In this document: one piece after another, positions 11,901-23,832 of the stretch
Layout: every line of letters begins with the position of its first letter
Numbering within the stretch: the first letter of the stretch is position 1
Assembly: GCF_020921035.1 (NCBI RefSeq)
Contig: NC_063150.1
Location: 7,378,001-7,442,000, forward strand
DNA length: 64,000 nt
Origin: Rhodamnia argentea
Taxonomy: Eukaryota > Streptophyta > Magnoliopsida > Myrtales > Myrtaceae
Direction of reading: 5' to 3'
Position numbers and translations under genes: made by a program
The notes under the pieces: model-generated
Told to the model about the DNA's origin: nothing
The model's input: the letters and a program-made list of their open reading frames with translations, nothing else
Databases searched by the model: none

Positions 11901-13036
11901 CTCTCTCTGATGCGGAGTTTAACATTAAGAATGGTTCTTTTCTTTGGAATCTGTTCTTTACAGTAATGAAATTTTGTCTAGATTTTATAGTTAGTTACCT
12001 TTTGCTATTATTACTTGTACAGAATAAGTTGATTAAATTGACGCCATCTGAACCTGGTAAATTAGCATTTGTCAAGATGGTTAACTTTTTTGACCAAGTG
12101 ATGCTGATTAATTGAATTACCATTTTTGACATATTTTTGGTTGTGAAATAATTACTTATGATTAATTATCTCACTAATAAAATTTAGATAGTCTGGAAGG
12201 GCTATGAGACGCAAATGGATTAGTAGTAAGGACATACCAAACATATTTTCACAGTTTTCATTTTTTTCAAAAATTTTCTCTTTAGAGTATTAAACCCATT
12301 TTCAAGAAAATTGAAAATTGAAAACTGTTTTAACATTTTCGTTGTGAACCAACGGCCTAGACATGTAAGTAGGTGGAAGCATGGGGAGTTTTGCATTTGA
12401 CACAAAATTAGAAGAGGAGAAATGTGAGGCATTTGAGAGTATTTGCCCAGATATTCTTATGTTTAGATGTTTAGCAAATTCTCTTTATTTGTCTCTATCT
12501 GCTTACCAGTTAGATTTGCGCTCGTGGTTTTATTGAAATTTTAGATGACTTGTTTACCAGTTATTTGGCTCTATCTACTTGATTAATTGTTTCATTTGAA
12601 TCTCCTGTGATTTCAGGTCATTCGTACAGAAGGCTTTAGGGCTTTATACAAAGGGTGAGATTTCCTCCAAATCTGTGCATTGTGCACCTCGTTTTTTGAT
12701 TTACCTGCGACAAGCCTCAGGTGTTACTGGTTCATGTCCATTCTAGAAAGTCGTGGTTTGGTGGTGTGGTGATATGTGGATATAAGATGTCCTTTGGAGC
12801 AAATTTTGGAAAAAAACCATCTCTGCTTCACAAATTTAAAAAAGATAATGGGATATGAATCAACCAACCTTTGAATGTTAGTCCCTTTTATTTTGGTGTC
12901 TCTCTTACTACGCGTTAACCATCGAGCATTATTTTCCAGGGGATTTGCAATCTTTGCGAGATTAGGTCCTCAAACCACAATTACCTTTGTACTTTGTGAG
13001 AAGCTGAGGGAGGTCACTGGACTAAAGGCACTTTAG
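8956..13036 (+). CDS. Mitochondrial substrate carrier family protein (SLC25-type, ucpB/dicarboxylate carrier-like)
   Basis: Exons: 8956-8995, 9432-9548, 10096-10157, 10258-10494, 10566-10736, 10832-10881, 11329-11455, 12617-12654, 12940-13036. They join in frame to 312 aa, the usual length of a mitochondrial carrier. The three-fold signature P-x-[DE]-x-x-[KR] is complete: P51-D53-K56 (HPLDVLKVR), P147-E149-K152 (NPVEVIKVR) and P239-D241-K244 (APVDMVKTR). These mark the three solute-carrier repeats of an inner mitochondrial membrane transporter with six membrane helices. The family exchanges small anions or metabolites; the substrate cannot be read from the sequence. It most resembles the plant protein annotated ucpB (At4g03115 in Arabidopsis, about 314 aa, from memory). 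The start is the first ATG after the TATA box and opens a Ser-rich N-terminus. The gene appears intact. Intron 7 (11456-12616) is enlarged by a probable insertion. Confidence 0.95.
11530..12365. mobile_element. Probable MITE-like insertion in intron 7 of the carrier gene
   Basis: Left part has TTTTCAGAATTTTCGTTCC and GAAAATGCTGATGAAAATACG; right part has CATATTTTCACAGTTTTCA and AACATTTTCGTTGTGAACC. These look like degenerate inverted arms. In between are a CTCTCT-rich stretch and AT-rich sequence. Exact ends and target duplication were not established. Confidence 0.35.
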
Positions 13037-14040
13037 TCATGCAATAGATGCCACCCCTTGACTTTTTACAAATACGTTGCCACTGCTGATTAGCTGCCAT
13101 TTTCCCAAGAAACAATAGCGAAAGATGGCTTCTTTTCAAGAATTTTTTCCTCCTCTTATTCTGGAGAGGGGACATAAGTTCATTTTTTTGGGAGTCAGAA
13201 TCAACTGGTTTCCCAGTCAGAACGGCATTCATCTCAGATTACATAGTTGTTGTTCGGGCTCCCTGTATTTGATCCTGCCCCTTCATTCCTCTCAGTGATT
13301 TGTTGTACTCTCTGAGGGAGAGGGCCATCAATCGTGCGTTGTGCCAACATCCGCACGAACACAATAAGCATTGCTGTATAATTTTTCTTTGGCACCTTTG
13401 TGACTACTGTACTACTTGTTATCTGAATAATGTATTGTTATCTGAATAATGTAAATGGCGAATCACATTATCGTTGCGACTCCTTCAAACTTTTCCATTT
13501 CCTGGTGTTGCTTCTCTCTTACTCATTCCTCCCTGCCGCTTCCTAGTGAAGTAAAATATCTGGGATTGACTGAGACAGCTGATGACCTGTTCTTTGTTTG
13601 GCCTTCCTCTCTTTTCATGTCGGTTTTGGCCCAAGTTGAGGAACAAGTTGAGCCTCAATGCCTTGCGTTTCTGTGCTGTCCAATGCGTTGTTGATTGGGA
13701 GGTTTTAGGTACAACAAACTCCATGTTTGACTTAAGGTGCTTTATTTATTTAATTTGGTTTTCATTAAACGTCCTCTCTTTCTGGTGCCCTTCTGTATTT
13801 TCCTCTTTTGCTGCTGCTTGACGTTCGGATCTGGAAATCCATACTGACTTGGTTGACTTTTGAGGGCTTGTCTTGACTCTCATGAGTTTGGTATGGTTTA
13901 CACGAATTGAGACGGAGGAGTGTCCGGTTAAAACTGAAATCGCCATCAATATGAATCCCCTCTGGGGGCTAAAATGAAACTCCCCTGAAATTGCAACTTA
14001 TGAGGACAAAACTGAAGTTGAGGACTCCAGCTGATTTCTA
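13037..14040. other. 3' flank of carrier gene
   Basis: Probable 3' UTR to about 13.45 kb (short direct repeat TTATCTGAATAATGTA near 13419-13452), then unique-looking spacer. Short frames on both strands between 13455 and 13950 show no domain or intron structure. Confidence 0.45.
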
Positions 14041-14044
14041 GTGC

Positions 14045-14520
14045 TTCGTTGGGGAAAAATTATCAAAAGAAGTTTTAAATCTATTGCAATTGTGCCAATT
14101 TAGTCTTAATTTTTTTTTTTTTGGCCGGGTGCGTTTTAAATCTTTTGCAATTGTGCCAATTCAGTTCATTTTGCCGGCCGGCATTAATGTGACCAATTTT
14201 TAATAGTATTTTAATATTTTTCAAACTTTTTAGTTATTTTATAGGTCTTTTTTTTTTCTTTTCATTTCTTTTCTTTTCTTTTGGTTCCCTAACCAGAAGA
14301 AAAAAAATGATAGAAAAATATTATTTAAAAAATAAAAAAAATGACTAAAATTTTAAAAATATCAATATACCAATAAAAATTTATCATGTTCGGTCAAATG
14401 GATTGAATTGACATTATTGAAAAAATTTTAAGATTCAATTGACCAAAAAAAAAAAAAAGGTTAAAACCGAATATGCATAATTGCAATAGGTCTATGGCTT
14501 TTTTAGTAATTTATCCCGCT
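14045..14520. mobile_element. Family A TIR/foldback element
   Basis: The left arm carries TTTTAAATCTATTGCAATTG followed by TGCCAATTTAGTC; a second copy of this motif begins near 14125. The right arm carries the complement (GGATTGAATTGACATTATTG, then ATTGCAATAGGTC). A centre with TTGCCGGCCGGC and pyrimidine runs separates the arms. At least four other insertions in this window share the ends: 40945-41640, 50770-50885, 55150-55655 and 56180-56585. Confidence 0.7.
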
Positions 14521-14894
14521 TAGTGAGGTAAATTCATAACACCGTTTCGGTGTGTTGTAATTAAATTTTAGACAGGTATTTTGTGAAGCCCGTAGTTTAT
14601 TAATAAGCTACCAACAAATTATGAAAAATACGAACTTACCTGTAAATTCAATAATTTACCAATATCTATTTGTTGAGCTTCAATTACCAACTCTTATTTC
14701 AATTAGTACATATTATCTCAATCTATGATATTTTATTTTTGTAGCTTACCACCATAATAAGTTAGTTAATAACTTTTCTTTGAGTTTATCAACCTTAAGA
14801 AATCAACTACGTTGATTTTAACTTAGTAAGTATAATCCGAGTTATTCACCAACTATTTTATTTAGGTCATGACAACTAAATTTTCGAGAGTGGT

Positions 14895-15114
14895 TTGGTC
14901 GATGAGGGCAGGGAGTGGTTGCCGAGGTTAGAGGTCTAGACAAGGAGCGACTTCTAGCAGGCTTCTAAAATAGCGAAGGGGACAAGGATGAACCAAATCC
15001 CACATCGCCTAACTTGCAACGAGACCTTTTTTTAACGAAGCCCGGAAGAACAAAACCGTATGGGCTCGGCCCAAAGCGAACAATATCGTTGACAAGTGAG
15101 ACTCGGGCTTGACA
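14895..15114 (+). mobile_element. Truncated LTR of the TRIM/copia-like family, followed by a primer-binding site
   Basis: The text from GATGAGGGCAGGGAGTGG to GGGCTTGACA matches the LTRs of the element at 18031-18658 in order (AGGAGCG, CCCACATCGCCTA, GCCCAAAGCG, ATATCGTTGACAAGTG). An internal part of about 50 bp is missing. It ends in TGACA, and 3 bases later comes TGGTATCAGAGT (15118-15129), one base from the initiator-Met-tRNA primer-binding site. The LTR 5' end is lost or diverged. Confidence 0.7.
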
Positions 15115-15129
15115 TAATGGTATCAGAGT

Positions 15130-16260
15130 CGATGGTTAATTGATAAAACTCCTATTTGTTTCGGTGTTTGGTGAATATCTCAAGGAAGAAATCTCATGAT
15201 CAAAGCTTGCTTCAAGTGAAAATTGCCGTCATGGTTGGTTTGGCGAGAAGAGACCATGGACAGTTGGTGCAGCGATGCAATATAGAGACCATGGGTGATG
15301 CAATCCCAAGTTAACAGTTGATGTTGGTTGATTACGGCGCATAATTGCGGGTGCCTTGCAATGACTTCAAGATTCAACTTGAGATAAATTGATGCGAAAG
15401 GATACTTGAATTAAGGGAGAACAAACCTAACACTAGAGTTCACATGTGAGGGGATAACATGTGAATTTTTTCAGAAAAATCTCACATATGATAATTGATG
15501 TGATGTTGAGCAGATAATATATCCTAGTTGACCCATAACTCATTGGCTAAAACTTTTGAGTAAAGGTGGGTCCAGTTGGATATATTGATGAGCTCGGACT
15601 TGGGCTTCCTTTTAGTGATCTCCCTGGATGACCTAGGTATCGGACTTTTACTGTGCACTCTCAATACAAATTAAGTATCATCTTTCGAGAGCGGTTTACT
15701 AGCTATCGAGTGTTTCAAAAAATTATGACCACATAGAAGCATTTCATCCGAGTGTCATCTTGAAAAATGTCGACCAAAGAAAACCACTAACCATTTCGTA
15801 ATTGTCGATAGATATGTATGAGATACTTTGTATTTTGAAATATCGTTTCATCTATGGTTAATGTAATTTTTTTAACACATTCATCGTCAGATAACGAATA
15901 AATAAAAATCTCTCGCTCTATCTTCTTTGTTTTCTATGAAAAGTAGAACGTTAATTTAATGGTGAAATTTAAAAAACATTGCAACGAAAACGAGCATATA
16001 ACGTGAAGAGAGGGAAAGTTTGCATGATGATAAAGGAACGGATAATAACTCCAAGGTAACGATGGTGTCATGTTGCGTGCGTGGGTTGTACCTCGTATCC
16101 GGAAATTGGTACATGCGGAGCAATTAATATGTACAAGCCATTCCATAACTCATTCATTTAGGTTTTTGAGTGAAAGTATATCTAATTGGACTTTGACTCT
16201 CTCTTGGTGATCTCCATGGTAAAGATATTGGATTTATACTGCGAAATCTTAACAAACAGG
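15130..16260 (+). mobile_element. Possible retroelement internal relic with two related LTR-like segments
   Basis: A segment near 15530-15665 (GTAAAGGTGGGTCCAGTTGG, then TAGTGATCTCCCTGGATGAC, CGGACTTTTACTGTGC) is repeated in diverged form at 16145-16250 (GTGAAAGTATATCTAATTGG, TGGTGATCTCCATGG, GGATTTATACTGCG). I see no polyprotein. The paired segments suggest remains of a retroelement, but ends were not defined. Confidence 0.4.
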
Positions 16261-18030
16261 TCCTTTGGGTCCACAAAAGCGAGGTAGGCCCCTCGAGACC
16301 GAGCCCAGCTCCACACGAAGTCCTAGCCACGACACAATTCGAGCTCCTTCGCCGACTCGACCAACCGATTTATGAGATCTCTCATTCTTCAGAGGTAATA
16401 ATTTAACAAGAAAAATTGCTAAGAATTAGAGTCCGAATTAGGCACATGGATCAATATGAGCCATTAAAATTGTATTGAATAAAATGGATCAATACGAGTT
16501 AAATGGATCAATTTAGATAGACTCGGACCGGATCCGATCCATTAGTTTAACGAGCATATTTGTAAACGATTTTACTCCGATGTGAGACTCAAATAAATAA
16601 ATAAATAAAGTTATGGCACTTAAGTGAACGTCGTACAAAAATTATGGTATTATCGGTGTACTTATGTCCCGCTCGACCAGTTTACTTTTGATGGGTCCTT
16701 AGATCTTTTTGTCGAGGGAATTGGCTACAAACCCCCCTGGCGCACGTGTCAAACACAAAAAGTTGGTCATCCAAACCAATTAAAACGAATTATAAGACGG
16801 GTTACGATCGGGACAGCGAGAAACCTATGGACCATTGAAAGCTCATGTGACTTTATGCTGCCCACACACCATAATTATGATGTAACGTTATTACTGATCT
16901 TTATACTTTTGCCTGAAAATCTAAATTCTCCATTTTTTCTAGATAAATGCACTGAAAGTTTTGAAACTTATCACTAAAGTACAATTGAGTCCTAAAAATT
17001 ATCAAATTAGTATAATCAAGTCATTTCATTAACTCTATTAAACTTGATTAATGGAAGACGTTGATGTAACTTTTTTTTGTTAATTTCGTTTTATTGAGGC
17101 GATAACGCGATGAAATATGAAATATAAGGCTAAAATGACGTCGTTTTGATCAAAATCTGATTTTTTTTTTAACTTAACTGTTATGTAAATGAAATTTTTA
17201 AAAAAAGGTCCGACGAGCTAGGCGGCGGCCAGGAAGATTACCGAGAGAGAGCCTAAAAGAAAAGGCATAACAAAAGGACTAACATAAGACAACTTAATAA
17301 TTGGAGGGGCACTATTAAAACAATTAATTATAATGGGACAAATTCGATTTTTCAAGTAAAAGTACAAGAACTATTAGGTGCATTTGACAACGATTCTGAT
17401 CCAAAAAATCAATTCAATTCAAAATTGATTTTTTTTATTCTGTTGATGAGTTTTAAAAAATCAAAACGTGTCTGGTAATTGCACAAGATTTCTATTTTCG
17501 GGAACAATTTCTCTTCCCAATTTTTTTATTTAAGTCAAATAATTAGATTTTGTCACTATAAAGTCATCCTATATAGCATCACTAATAAAATGAATACATA
17601 TCATGCATAATCCCTAATTAGTCTATTTATTTCGTGGAGCATAAAGATATATTCAAGATCCTTAAGACAGAACATAAGCTCAATAGATAACTTGTACTTA
17701 AAATTTTGCCAGAAATTTACAATTAAATTAACTTATGAAAAAAGTTTGAATAACCCCTAAACTGCTCCATGATGTTGATAATCATGCAGATACGAATTGA
17801 ACATAAGCTCAATGGTACTGCTCCACAAAATTTGCACTTCAATTTCTTGCTACAATAAACACAAATGGTGCAAAGTATTTAAAAAATAAAATTACAAAAG
17901 TCGAAAACACAAAGTCATGAAACCGAACCAGCGAGTAGAGGTGTCAAACGGGCGGATCCGATCCGATCGAAAATGGTCAAATCCATATTGACCATTTTCA
18001 TGCAGTAAAAATCTAACAACATATACCCAA
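16261..18030. other. AT-rich intergenic sequence with degraded repeats
   Basis: No gene seen. A short AAAT microsatellite lies near 16592. An arm-like stretch at 17390-17530 (CAATTCAAAATTGATTTTTTT, TCGGGAACAATTTCTC) resembles inverted sequence at 19060-19240. The single 117-codon frame at 16624-16977 has no recognisable domain. Confidence 0.4.
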
Positions 18031-18658
18031 TGTAATGACCTAGTCCGATGAAGGTAGGGAATGGTTGTCGGGGCTAAAGGTTTTGGATAAAGAGTGGCTC
18101 CTAGCAGGGCTTCTAGGATGGTTAATGGGGCAGGGAACCGAATCGTACATCGTCTAGGTTTGGTGAGTTGAAACACTATATATGTGTGGTACTTGTCCTT
18201 AACTTGCAACAATGTCTTTTATGGGTGAAGCCCAAAAGAACAAAATCGTGCGGGCTTGATCTAAATTGGACAATATCATTGACAAGTGGGACCTAGACGT
18301 GAAATAATGGTATCAAAGCCAAAGCCAAAGCCCACCCAGAAGTGTGTGGTTCGGAGACGAACCAAGCGGAAGCTGGTAAGCCTGTAATGATTCGGTTCGA
18401 CGAGAGCATGGAGTAGTATATGGGGTTAGAGGGTTTAAACAATGAGCGGCTCCTAACGGGCTTCGAGGATGGCGAGGGGAGCGGGGATGAAGCGAATCCC
18501 ACATCACTTGCATATGGTGAGGTGAAGTATAATATATGTGCGGCACTTGTCCTTAACTTATATCGAGGCTTTTTTTGGGCAAAGCCCAAAAGAAGCAAAC
18601 TGTACGGGTCCGACCTAAAGCGGAAAATATCGTTGACAAGTAGGACCCGAGCGTGAAA
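18031..18658 (+). mobile_element. TRIM: miniature LTR retrotransposon without coding region
   Basis: Two LTRs (18031-18304 and 18383-18658) both start TGTAATGA and end TGAAA. Only 78 bp lies between them. Immediately after LTR1 comes TGGTATCAAAGC (18308-18319), one mismatch from the initiator-Met-tRNA primer-binding site. Flanking 5-mers CCCAA (18026-18030) and CCCGA (18659-18663) form a near-perfect target duplication. A purine-rich AAGCGGAAGCTGG precedes LTR2. There is no gag or pol, so mobilisation would need enzymes from another element. The LTRs lack the 5S-like module found in the related element at 23067. Confidence 0.9.
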
Positions 18659-20035
18659 CCCGACTCGACTCGTATTACTTAGAAACTTCTATATCTAACC
18701 AAATCACGGAATATTTATTTATCATAATATTTTAAAAAAATAATATTAAAACACTTTCATGCAATACAAATCTAGTAAATTTTTTAATCTTTTTAATCTT
18801 TGTTAATTTTCTAAAAAATTATTTTTTTCTTTAAAAACATATTTTTATTTTCTATTTTCTTTTGCTTTTCCTTTTTCTCCAATGACCGGAGGTAATCGGC
18901 AATGTATGATGGTGGTGGAGCTAGGCGGTAGAGCGACGGGAGCGGCGGAAGAGCGACGGGAGCGCGCCGGTCGACCGTTCTTTCCCGAGGCTTCTTTTTT
19001 TTTTTTGCGTCAAGAAAACAAAGTGAGAGTCTTTCCTAAGCGTTCTCACTTTATTGGTATTGTTTTTCAAAAGTGATTTTGGAACAAAAAATCAACTTTT
19101 CTTTATTCTTATTTCCACTTCAAATCTATTCTCGGGAACAAAATAAGAGAATTTGATAATCAAAATCATTTACGTTAGCAAATAAATTTCTCATCTTTTT
19201 CCATTCCGGAAAATAGAATCGGAGAATTAAAATCATTATTAAATGGGCTAGTAACATTATCCTTACCAAATTCTCGTTGGGAAACTTTCTTGGAGCTTTC
19301 TAACAACCTTAGTAGGTAAATTCAGGTTGGCATATCGAAATCTACTGTTGAACGTGCAAAAATCATTTGAATTTCTATTAATTTCCCGTTTAAGTTACCT
19401 CAAACATATATAAGTTATTCCATACCTCATCTAAGAATAGAAATTAGAATAAAGTTTTTTCCATGCGTATATGTAACCCTTCTGCTTTGATTTACTACGG
19501 GCAAAAATTACATTCAGTTGCATCGAGAGATCTATTTATAAATATACTGTTACTGATAGTTTGTAGGGACCTAATATTTTTAAGACAATACGAGCACATG
19601 CCACTTCTCAGACTTGCAAGAAAGTTCATCAAGGGATGTTGATATTAGAGCTGGGCGATTTCGGGATTGACCTAGGCTTCACATGGTACCCGAAACCTAC
19701 TCGTCATAATTATTTTTCTAATTTTTGAAACTTGAAATATACTATATAAACCCTGGAACCTAGAATCTATCCCGTCACGAATTCAAAGGTTGGTTCTAGG
19801 GGGTCTATCCAAGTTTCACCTATAGTATTAATTGAACGATTACAGTGAATAATTACATTTAATGACTACTATTTTATACTATGATCTACTAACCACAACT
19901 CATATTTAGACACATAAAGAATATAAAATATTAATAAAGTAAAACCCTCAATCATGGATATCACTAGAGATAGAAGTTCGGACTAGTGGTTCCACATTAC
20001 TCACTCATAAAAAAATAAAAAAATATTATTAAAAA
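18659..20035. other. Intergenic, AT-rich with one GC-rich patch
   Basis: No gene seen. A GC-rich patch at 18885-18990 (GAGCGACGGGAGCGGCGG repeated) sits between AT-rich flanks and resembles the cores of other MITE-like elements here. Around 19650-19815 there is a diverged stretch with GGTTC motifs. Confidence 0.4.
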
Positions 20036-20660
20036 TAATTAATACAAAAAAAATCTCAAACTAGTATACCTATGATAAATTTACCCCAAACTATTTTTTT
20101 ACCACAAAAAACTCCAAATTGGTACATCTGTGATAAATTTACCAAAAACTAATTTTTTTACCATAAAAAACCCTAAACCGATACACATGTAAAAAATTTA
20201 TCCTTCATTAGTTTTCGTTAAATTTTACGGTCAAATTACTGAGTTAGATTACACGTGACGGTTGACAGATGTACCGGTTTGGGATTTTTATCCTTTGTTT
20301 GCCACATATGAATTTGAGATTTTTCGTGGTATTAACCTAATTTAATCGAAACTAATGGAGGGTGAATTTATCACACGTGTACCGGTTTGAATCTTTTTTG
20401 TGATAAAAAATAAATTTATTGTAAATTTGTCACAAGTGTACCAGGTTAAGATTTTCGATGGTCACAAAAATGATTTTGAATAAATTTGTCACAAGTATAC
20501 CAGTTTGGAATTTATCGTGATCAAAAAATAATTTCGGATAAATCTGTTACAAGTGTAGCAGTTTGAAATTTTTTGTGGTAAAATAGTCTTGGGTAAATTT
20601 GTCATAAATGTATCCGTTTAAGATTTTTCGTGATATTGATCCTATTAAAAATCATCCACG
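20036..20660. repeat. Foldback element of repeated ~55-60 bp blocks (family D)
   Basis: Left arm: three blocks of the form 'CTAGTATACCTATGATAAATTTACC...TTACCACAAAAAACT' (20045-20200). Right arm: at least four inverted blocks of the form 'AAATTTGTCACAAGTGTACCAG...TTTTCGTGGT' (20270-20640). The centre holds CATTAGTTTTCGTTAAATTT and its inverse. This is a large imperfect hairpin with internally repeated arms, non-coding and related to 8170-8645. Confidence 0.7.
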
Positions 20661-22100
20661 TCAGCGCCGAATGGGTAAAGTTAGCTGGATAGACTAAATT
20701 GGTATAGATATAAAAATTTTAGAGCTGAATTGGCATAATTACAATAGATTTAATGATTTTTAAATAACTTTCCCGTTGTTAGCAAGGTCTCAACAGCGAG
20801 CGTCCTACTTTTTACTCCTCGCACTCGTCGAACGCCTTTTAACCGAGAAGAATATTTTAGTGTCAAAGCGTCCATCGTACGTATAACGACACAAGAACGG
20901 TCGGGGCGTAAACATTTACGATGATTTTCCGACGTAAACGGCTTGGCGAGTGCCCTCACATTTCACAAGTTGCAACTTGCGAGGGCCAGGAGAGAGAGGG
21001 ACGTGTGACACGTGGCGACTTCTGAGGTGTACTGCCTCGGTGGGACAGTCTGGCGAGCTTAACTTTTGCCCCTCCGGTATCCCGCTTAACTACGGTTCTG
21101 CCCTTTGCCTCTGCGCAATTACCATCTTGCCCTCCCCCCCATATGGATGGGACTCCATAGACAACGGCATCGTTCGCCTTTTCGGCTGAACTGAAAATGA
21201 TGGTTTTCTTTTAAGGTTTCTTTCCGATTGGTAATCAATGTGCTGCCGTTCCATCCCCGACGCTTTATAACTGGCCAAAATCTTTTTTTAAAAATACCTA
21301 TCGAAATTTTTATACTTTTAAAAATTAGACCCAATTCCGAGTTCGACCTTGGTGTCGAACGACTCGGTTCCAACCCGATTTGTTAGGAGACCGGTTTAAA
21401 AATGAAAACCAACTACGACATCGTGAATTGTTTCGACTTCTTTGTGTGGAATTTACCTTGAAACCGATCACCTTTACTTACTTATAACGTGCGTATTGTC
21501 CGGAGCATAGACACAACGAAGAGGTACACAAGCGAGCGCAAATTTTAGATATTATACAATATGTGGCCAAAATAGATAGAACGAGATGTCTACAATTGCA
21601 TTAGTTTGTTTAATGTACGTGATAAAGATAGTTATTAATCCAGGGTAAATGACTTGGTATCAATAATGTTTTGATCTTAAACAAAAAGGACTATGTTTTC
21701 TTTTTAGCATGAATAAAAGAAAACATGACACGAAAGACAAGTAAGAAAATCGGGTATAATAATTGTTTATATTGAGCTATGACATATAACGATTTACTCG
21801 AGAAAAAAAATAAAACTTAAAACTGCTACATTGTACACGGAGCGTGTTTGAATGTAACCCATTTTTCGGAGAGAGTACAGCTATTAGAGTCCTAATGTTT
21901 CATAATCCAAAGTTAGATACGACTTGAAAAGATTTCGACTCAAAACCTTTTGCTTTAATATCATGTGATATTTCGTGAACCCATAGTTAACTGTTCTAAA
22001 AGACAGGTGTGCACTCCGGCTAGCTTCTCTAAGTCAACCATACAACCATCACAAAAGAATCGAAAGAGATTTTTTTTTCATTTTTCATCTAACATTTTAT
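20661..22100. other. Intergenic sequence, no gene recognised
   Basis: Begins with a fragment of a family A right end (20690-20765: GCTGAATTGGCATAATTACAATAG). A moderately GC-rich island at 20770-21180 has open frames on both strands but no domain, start context or splice sites I would trust. The remainder is AT-rich. Confidence 0.4.
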
Positions 22101-22104
22101 TGTA

Positions 22105-22445
22105 AGTTTGAATTCCTATCCACTAATTTCCCATTCACGTATGCGATACGACATCAAAAATCACTTCTCTCAAAAAACTTACATTGGTTGCAACGTAAAT
22201 GCTCTCTGTCCGACAGTTTAATATTTCAAGTTCGTATTCCTATCCACTAATTTCTCGCTCCGTGTACACGATATTAGAAATCACTTAACTCCAAAACACT
22301 TACATCGGTTGCTTCGTAAATGCTCTTCGTGTGACGATTTAATCTTTCAAGTTCGAATTCCCATCCACTAATTTCTCACCCTGCCTACGCGATACGACAT
22401 GAAAAACCACTTCACACCAAAAAACTTACATCGGCCCCTCCGCAA
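22105..22445. repeat. Three-copy tandem repeat, period about 121-124 bp
   Basis: The motif ATTCCTATCCACTAATTTC starts at 22112, 22236 and (ATTCCCATCC) 22357. Each copy continues with GATACGACAT or similar, AATCACTT, AAAACTTACAT and CGTAAATGCTCT. The copies are about 80% alike by eye. No function is evident. Confidence 0.8.
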
Positions 22446-23066
22446 ATTCACGAGCGACGACACGAGTAACTGCGATGTAAGCCCCGGGAGGGCGAGCTGA
22501 GAAAAAGGCGAAAGAGCAACGAGAAAATACTAATAAAGACCGAAAAAGCAAGCACAGAAATGGGGGTGACAAGTCACTTTCGTGAAGTAGACTGCAATTG
22601 TTCGGCACATGACTAGGAAAAAAACAACAGAGCTTTTCAAAGCGACAAGCGACTCGACAAATCTCTCTCTCCATGCCGAATTGTCATTGGGGCTTGGACA
22701 TTTGGATCATGTTTGGGTTTTTGGTGTTGGATTCTTGCACAAAAGGAGGAGAGCAAAGAAGAATTGAACAAAAAACACAGAACAATTTGTATCCCGAAAG
22801 TTGACCAAGCAAGACGTTCCCCCCTCTCCAGATCTTCTTCAACTTTCCAAGCGAAACTCACTTTCGGCAAAAGGGCTTTTTTTCTTTTCTTTTTTTTCGG
22901 CCGTGTCGCTCTATTAGTGGCGGACGCGAAAATCTGTTTTGAGGGAGCTCGGATAAATAAAATCTGCAATGCCCGATTCGTCCGGACAATACAAAGAAAG
23001 TTTATGAAATAATTAGGTAAATCGTGGCTTGAATTACAATAAACATTTGTCGCCCTGCTCCTACCT
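22446..23066. other. Intergenic sequence between tandem repeat and TRIM
   Basis: GC-moderate at 22446-22680, then low-complexity stretches. Frames at 22637-22969 (minus) and 22713-23012 (plus) are Lys/Ser-rich shadows with no domain. No gene supported. Confidence 0.4.
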
Positions 23067-23299
23067 TGTAACGACCCGATCTTATGATAGCGGGAAGTGG
23101 TCGCTAGGGGTCAGAGAGTTTGGATAAGGAGCTGCTCTTGACTGGTTTCTAGGATGGTGAATGGAGTATGAATGAACCGAATTGTACACCGAACATGGGA
23201 AGAACGATTCTGTATTTATATATATACATATGTGTATATATATATATATATGTATATACGTAAAAAAAACTGGAATTAACTCACGGAGATGCCTTTTGA

Positions 23300-23402
23300 C
23301 ACAATGACAATGCCTAGTTTTGGCATTCCAAAGTTAAGTGTGCTTAGATGGGAGTACTCTTTACATGGTGTGACCTCTTGAGAAGGTACCCGCATATATG
23401 CC
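23300..23402 (+). repeat. 5S rRNA-derived segment in TRIM LTR1
   Basis: CCAAAGTTAAGTGTGCTTAG and, after a short gap, GTGTGACCTCTTGAGAAGG follow the order and spacing of the 3' two-thirds of plant 5S rRNA. Several C-box positions are changed, so it is not a functional 5S gene. Confidence 0.8.
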
Positions 23403-23662
23403 AAAGGACAAAATCGTGAAGCTTGATATGCAACGGGTCAAAGTGTACCTTAATGAGTTAATCCAGGATGTCATAATATGGTATCAAAGCGGGACTCCCT
23501 CTAGTAGGTATGTGTTTTGGGGATGAACCAGGTGGGAGCCGTGTGTCTGTAATGATCCGATTCAATGAGAGCATGGAGTGGCTGCGGGAGTCGCTCCTAG
23601 GATGGCGAACGTGGCGGAAATGAATCGAACTGTGCACCAAATATGGAGAGAGCGATTCTAGA

Positions 23663-23695
<33 letters not shown>

Positions 23696-23732
23696 GAAAA
23701 TTTAGAATTAACTCATGGAGTCGCCTTTTGAA

Positions 23733-23832
23733 GTAATATCAATGCTTAGCTTTGTAACTCCATAGTTAAGCGTGCTCAAGTGAAAATAGTTCCAAGATGG
23801 GTGACCTCTTGAGAAGATTCCCACATGTATGC
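23733..23832 (+). repeat. 5S rRNA-derived segment in TRIM LTR2
   Basis: AGTTAAGCGTGCTCAAGTG and GATGGGTGACCTCTTGAGAAG are closer to canonical 5S (AAGTTAAGCGTGCTTGGGC, GGATGGGTGACC) than the LTR1 copy. Treated as part of the retroelement. Confidence 0.8.

Noticed and set aside
22105..22445. CRISPR-like repeat array
   Set aside because: Repeats are ~122 bp, imperfect, without spacer structure, and the genome is a plant's.
23300..23832. Two 5S rRNA genes
   Set aside because: Both sit at the same place in paired LTRs of a TRIM and have altered promoter boxes, so they are retroelement modules.
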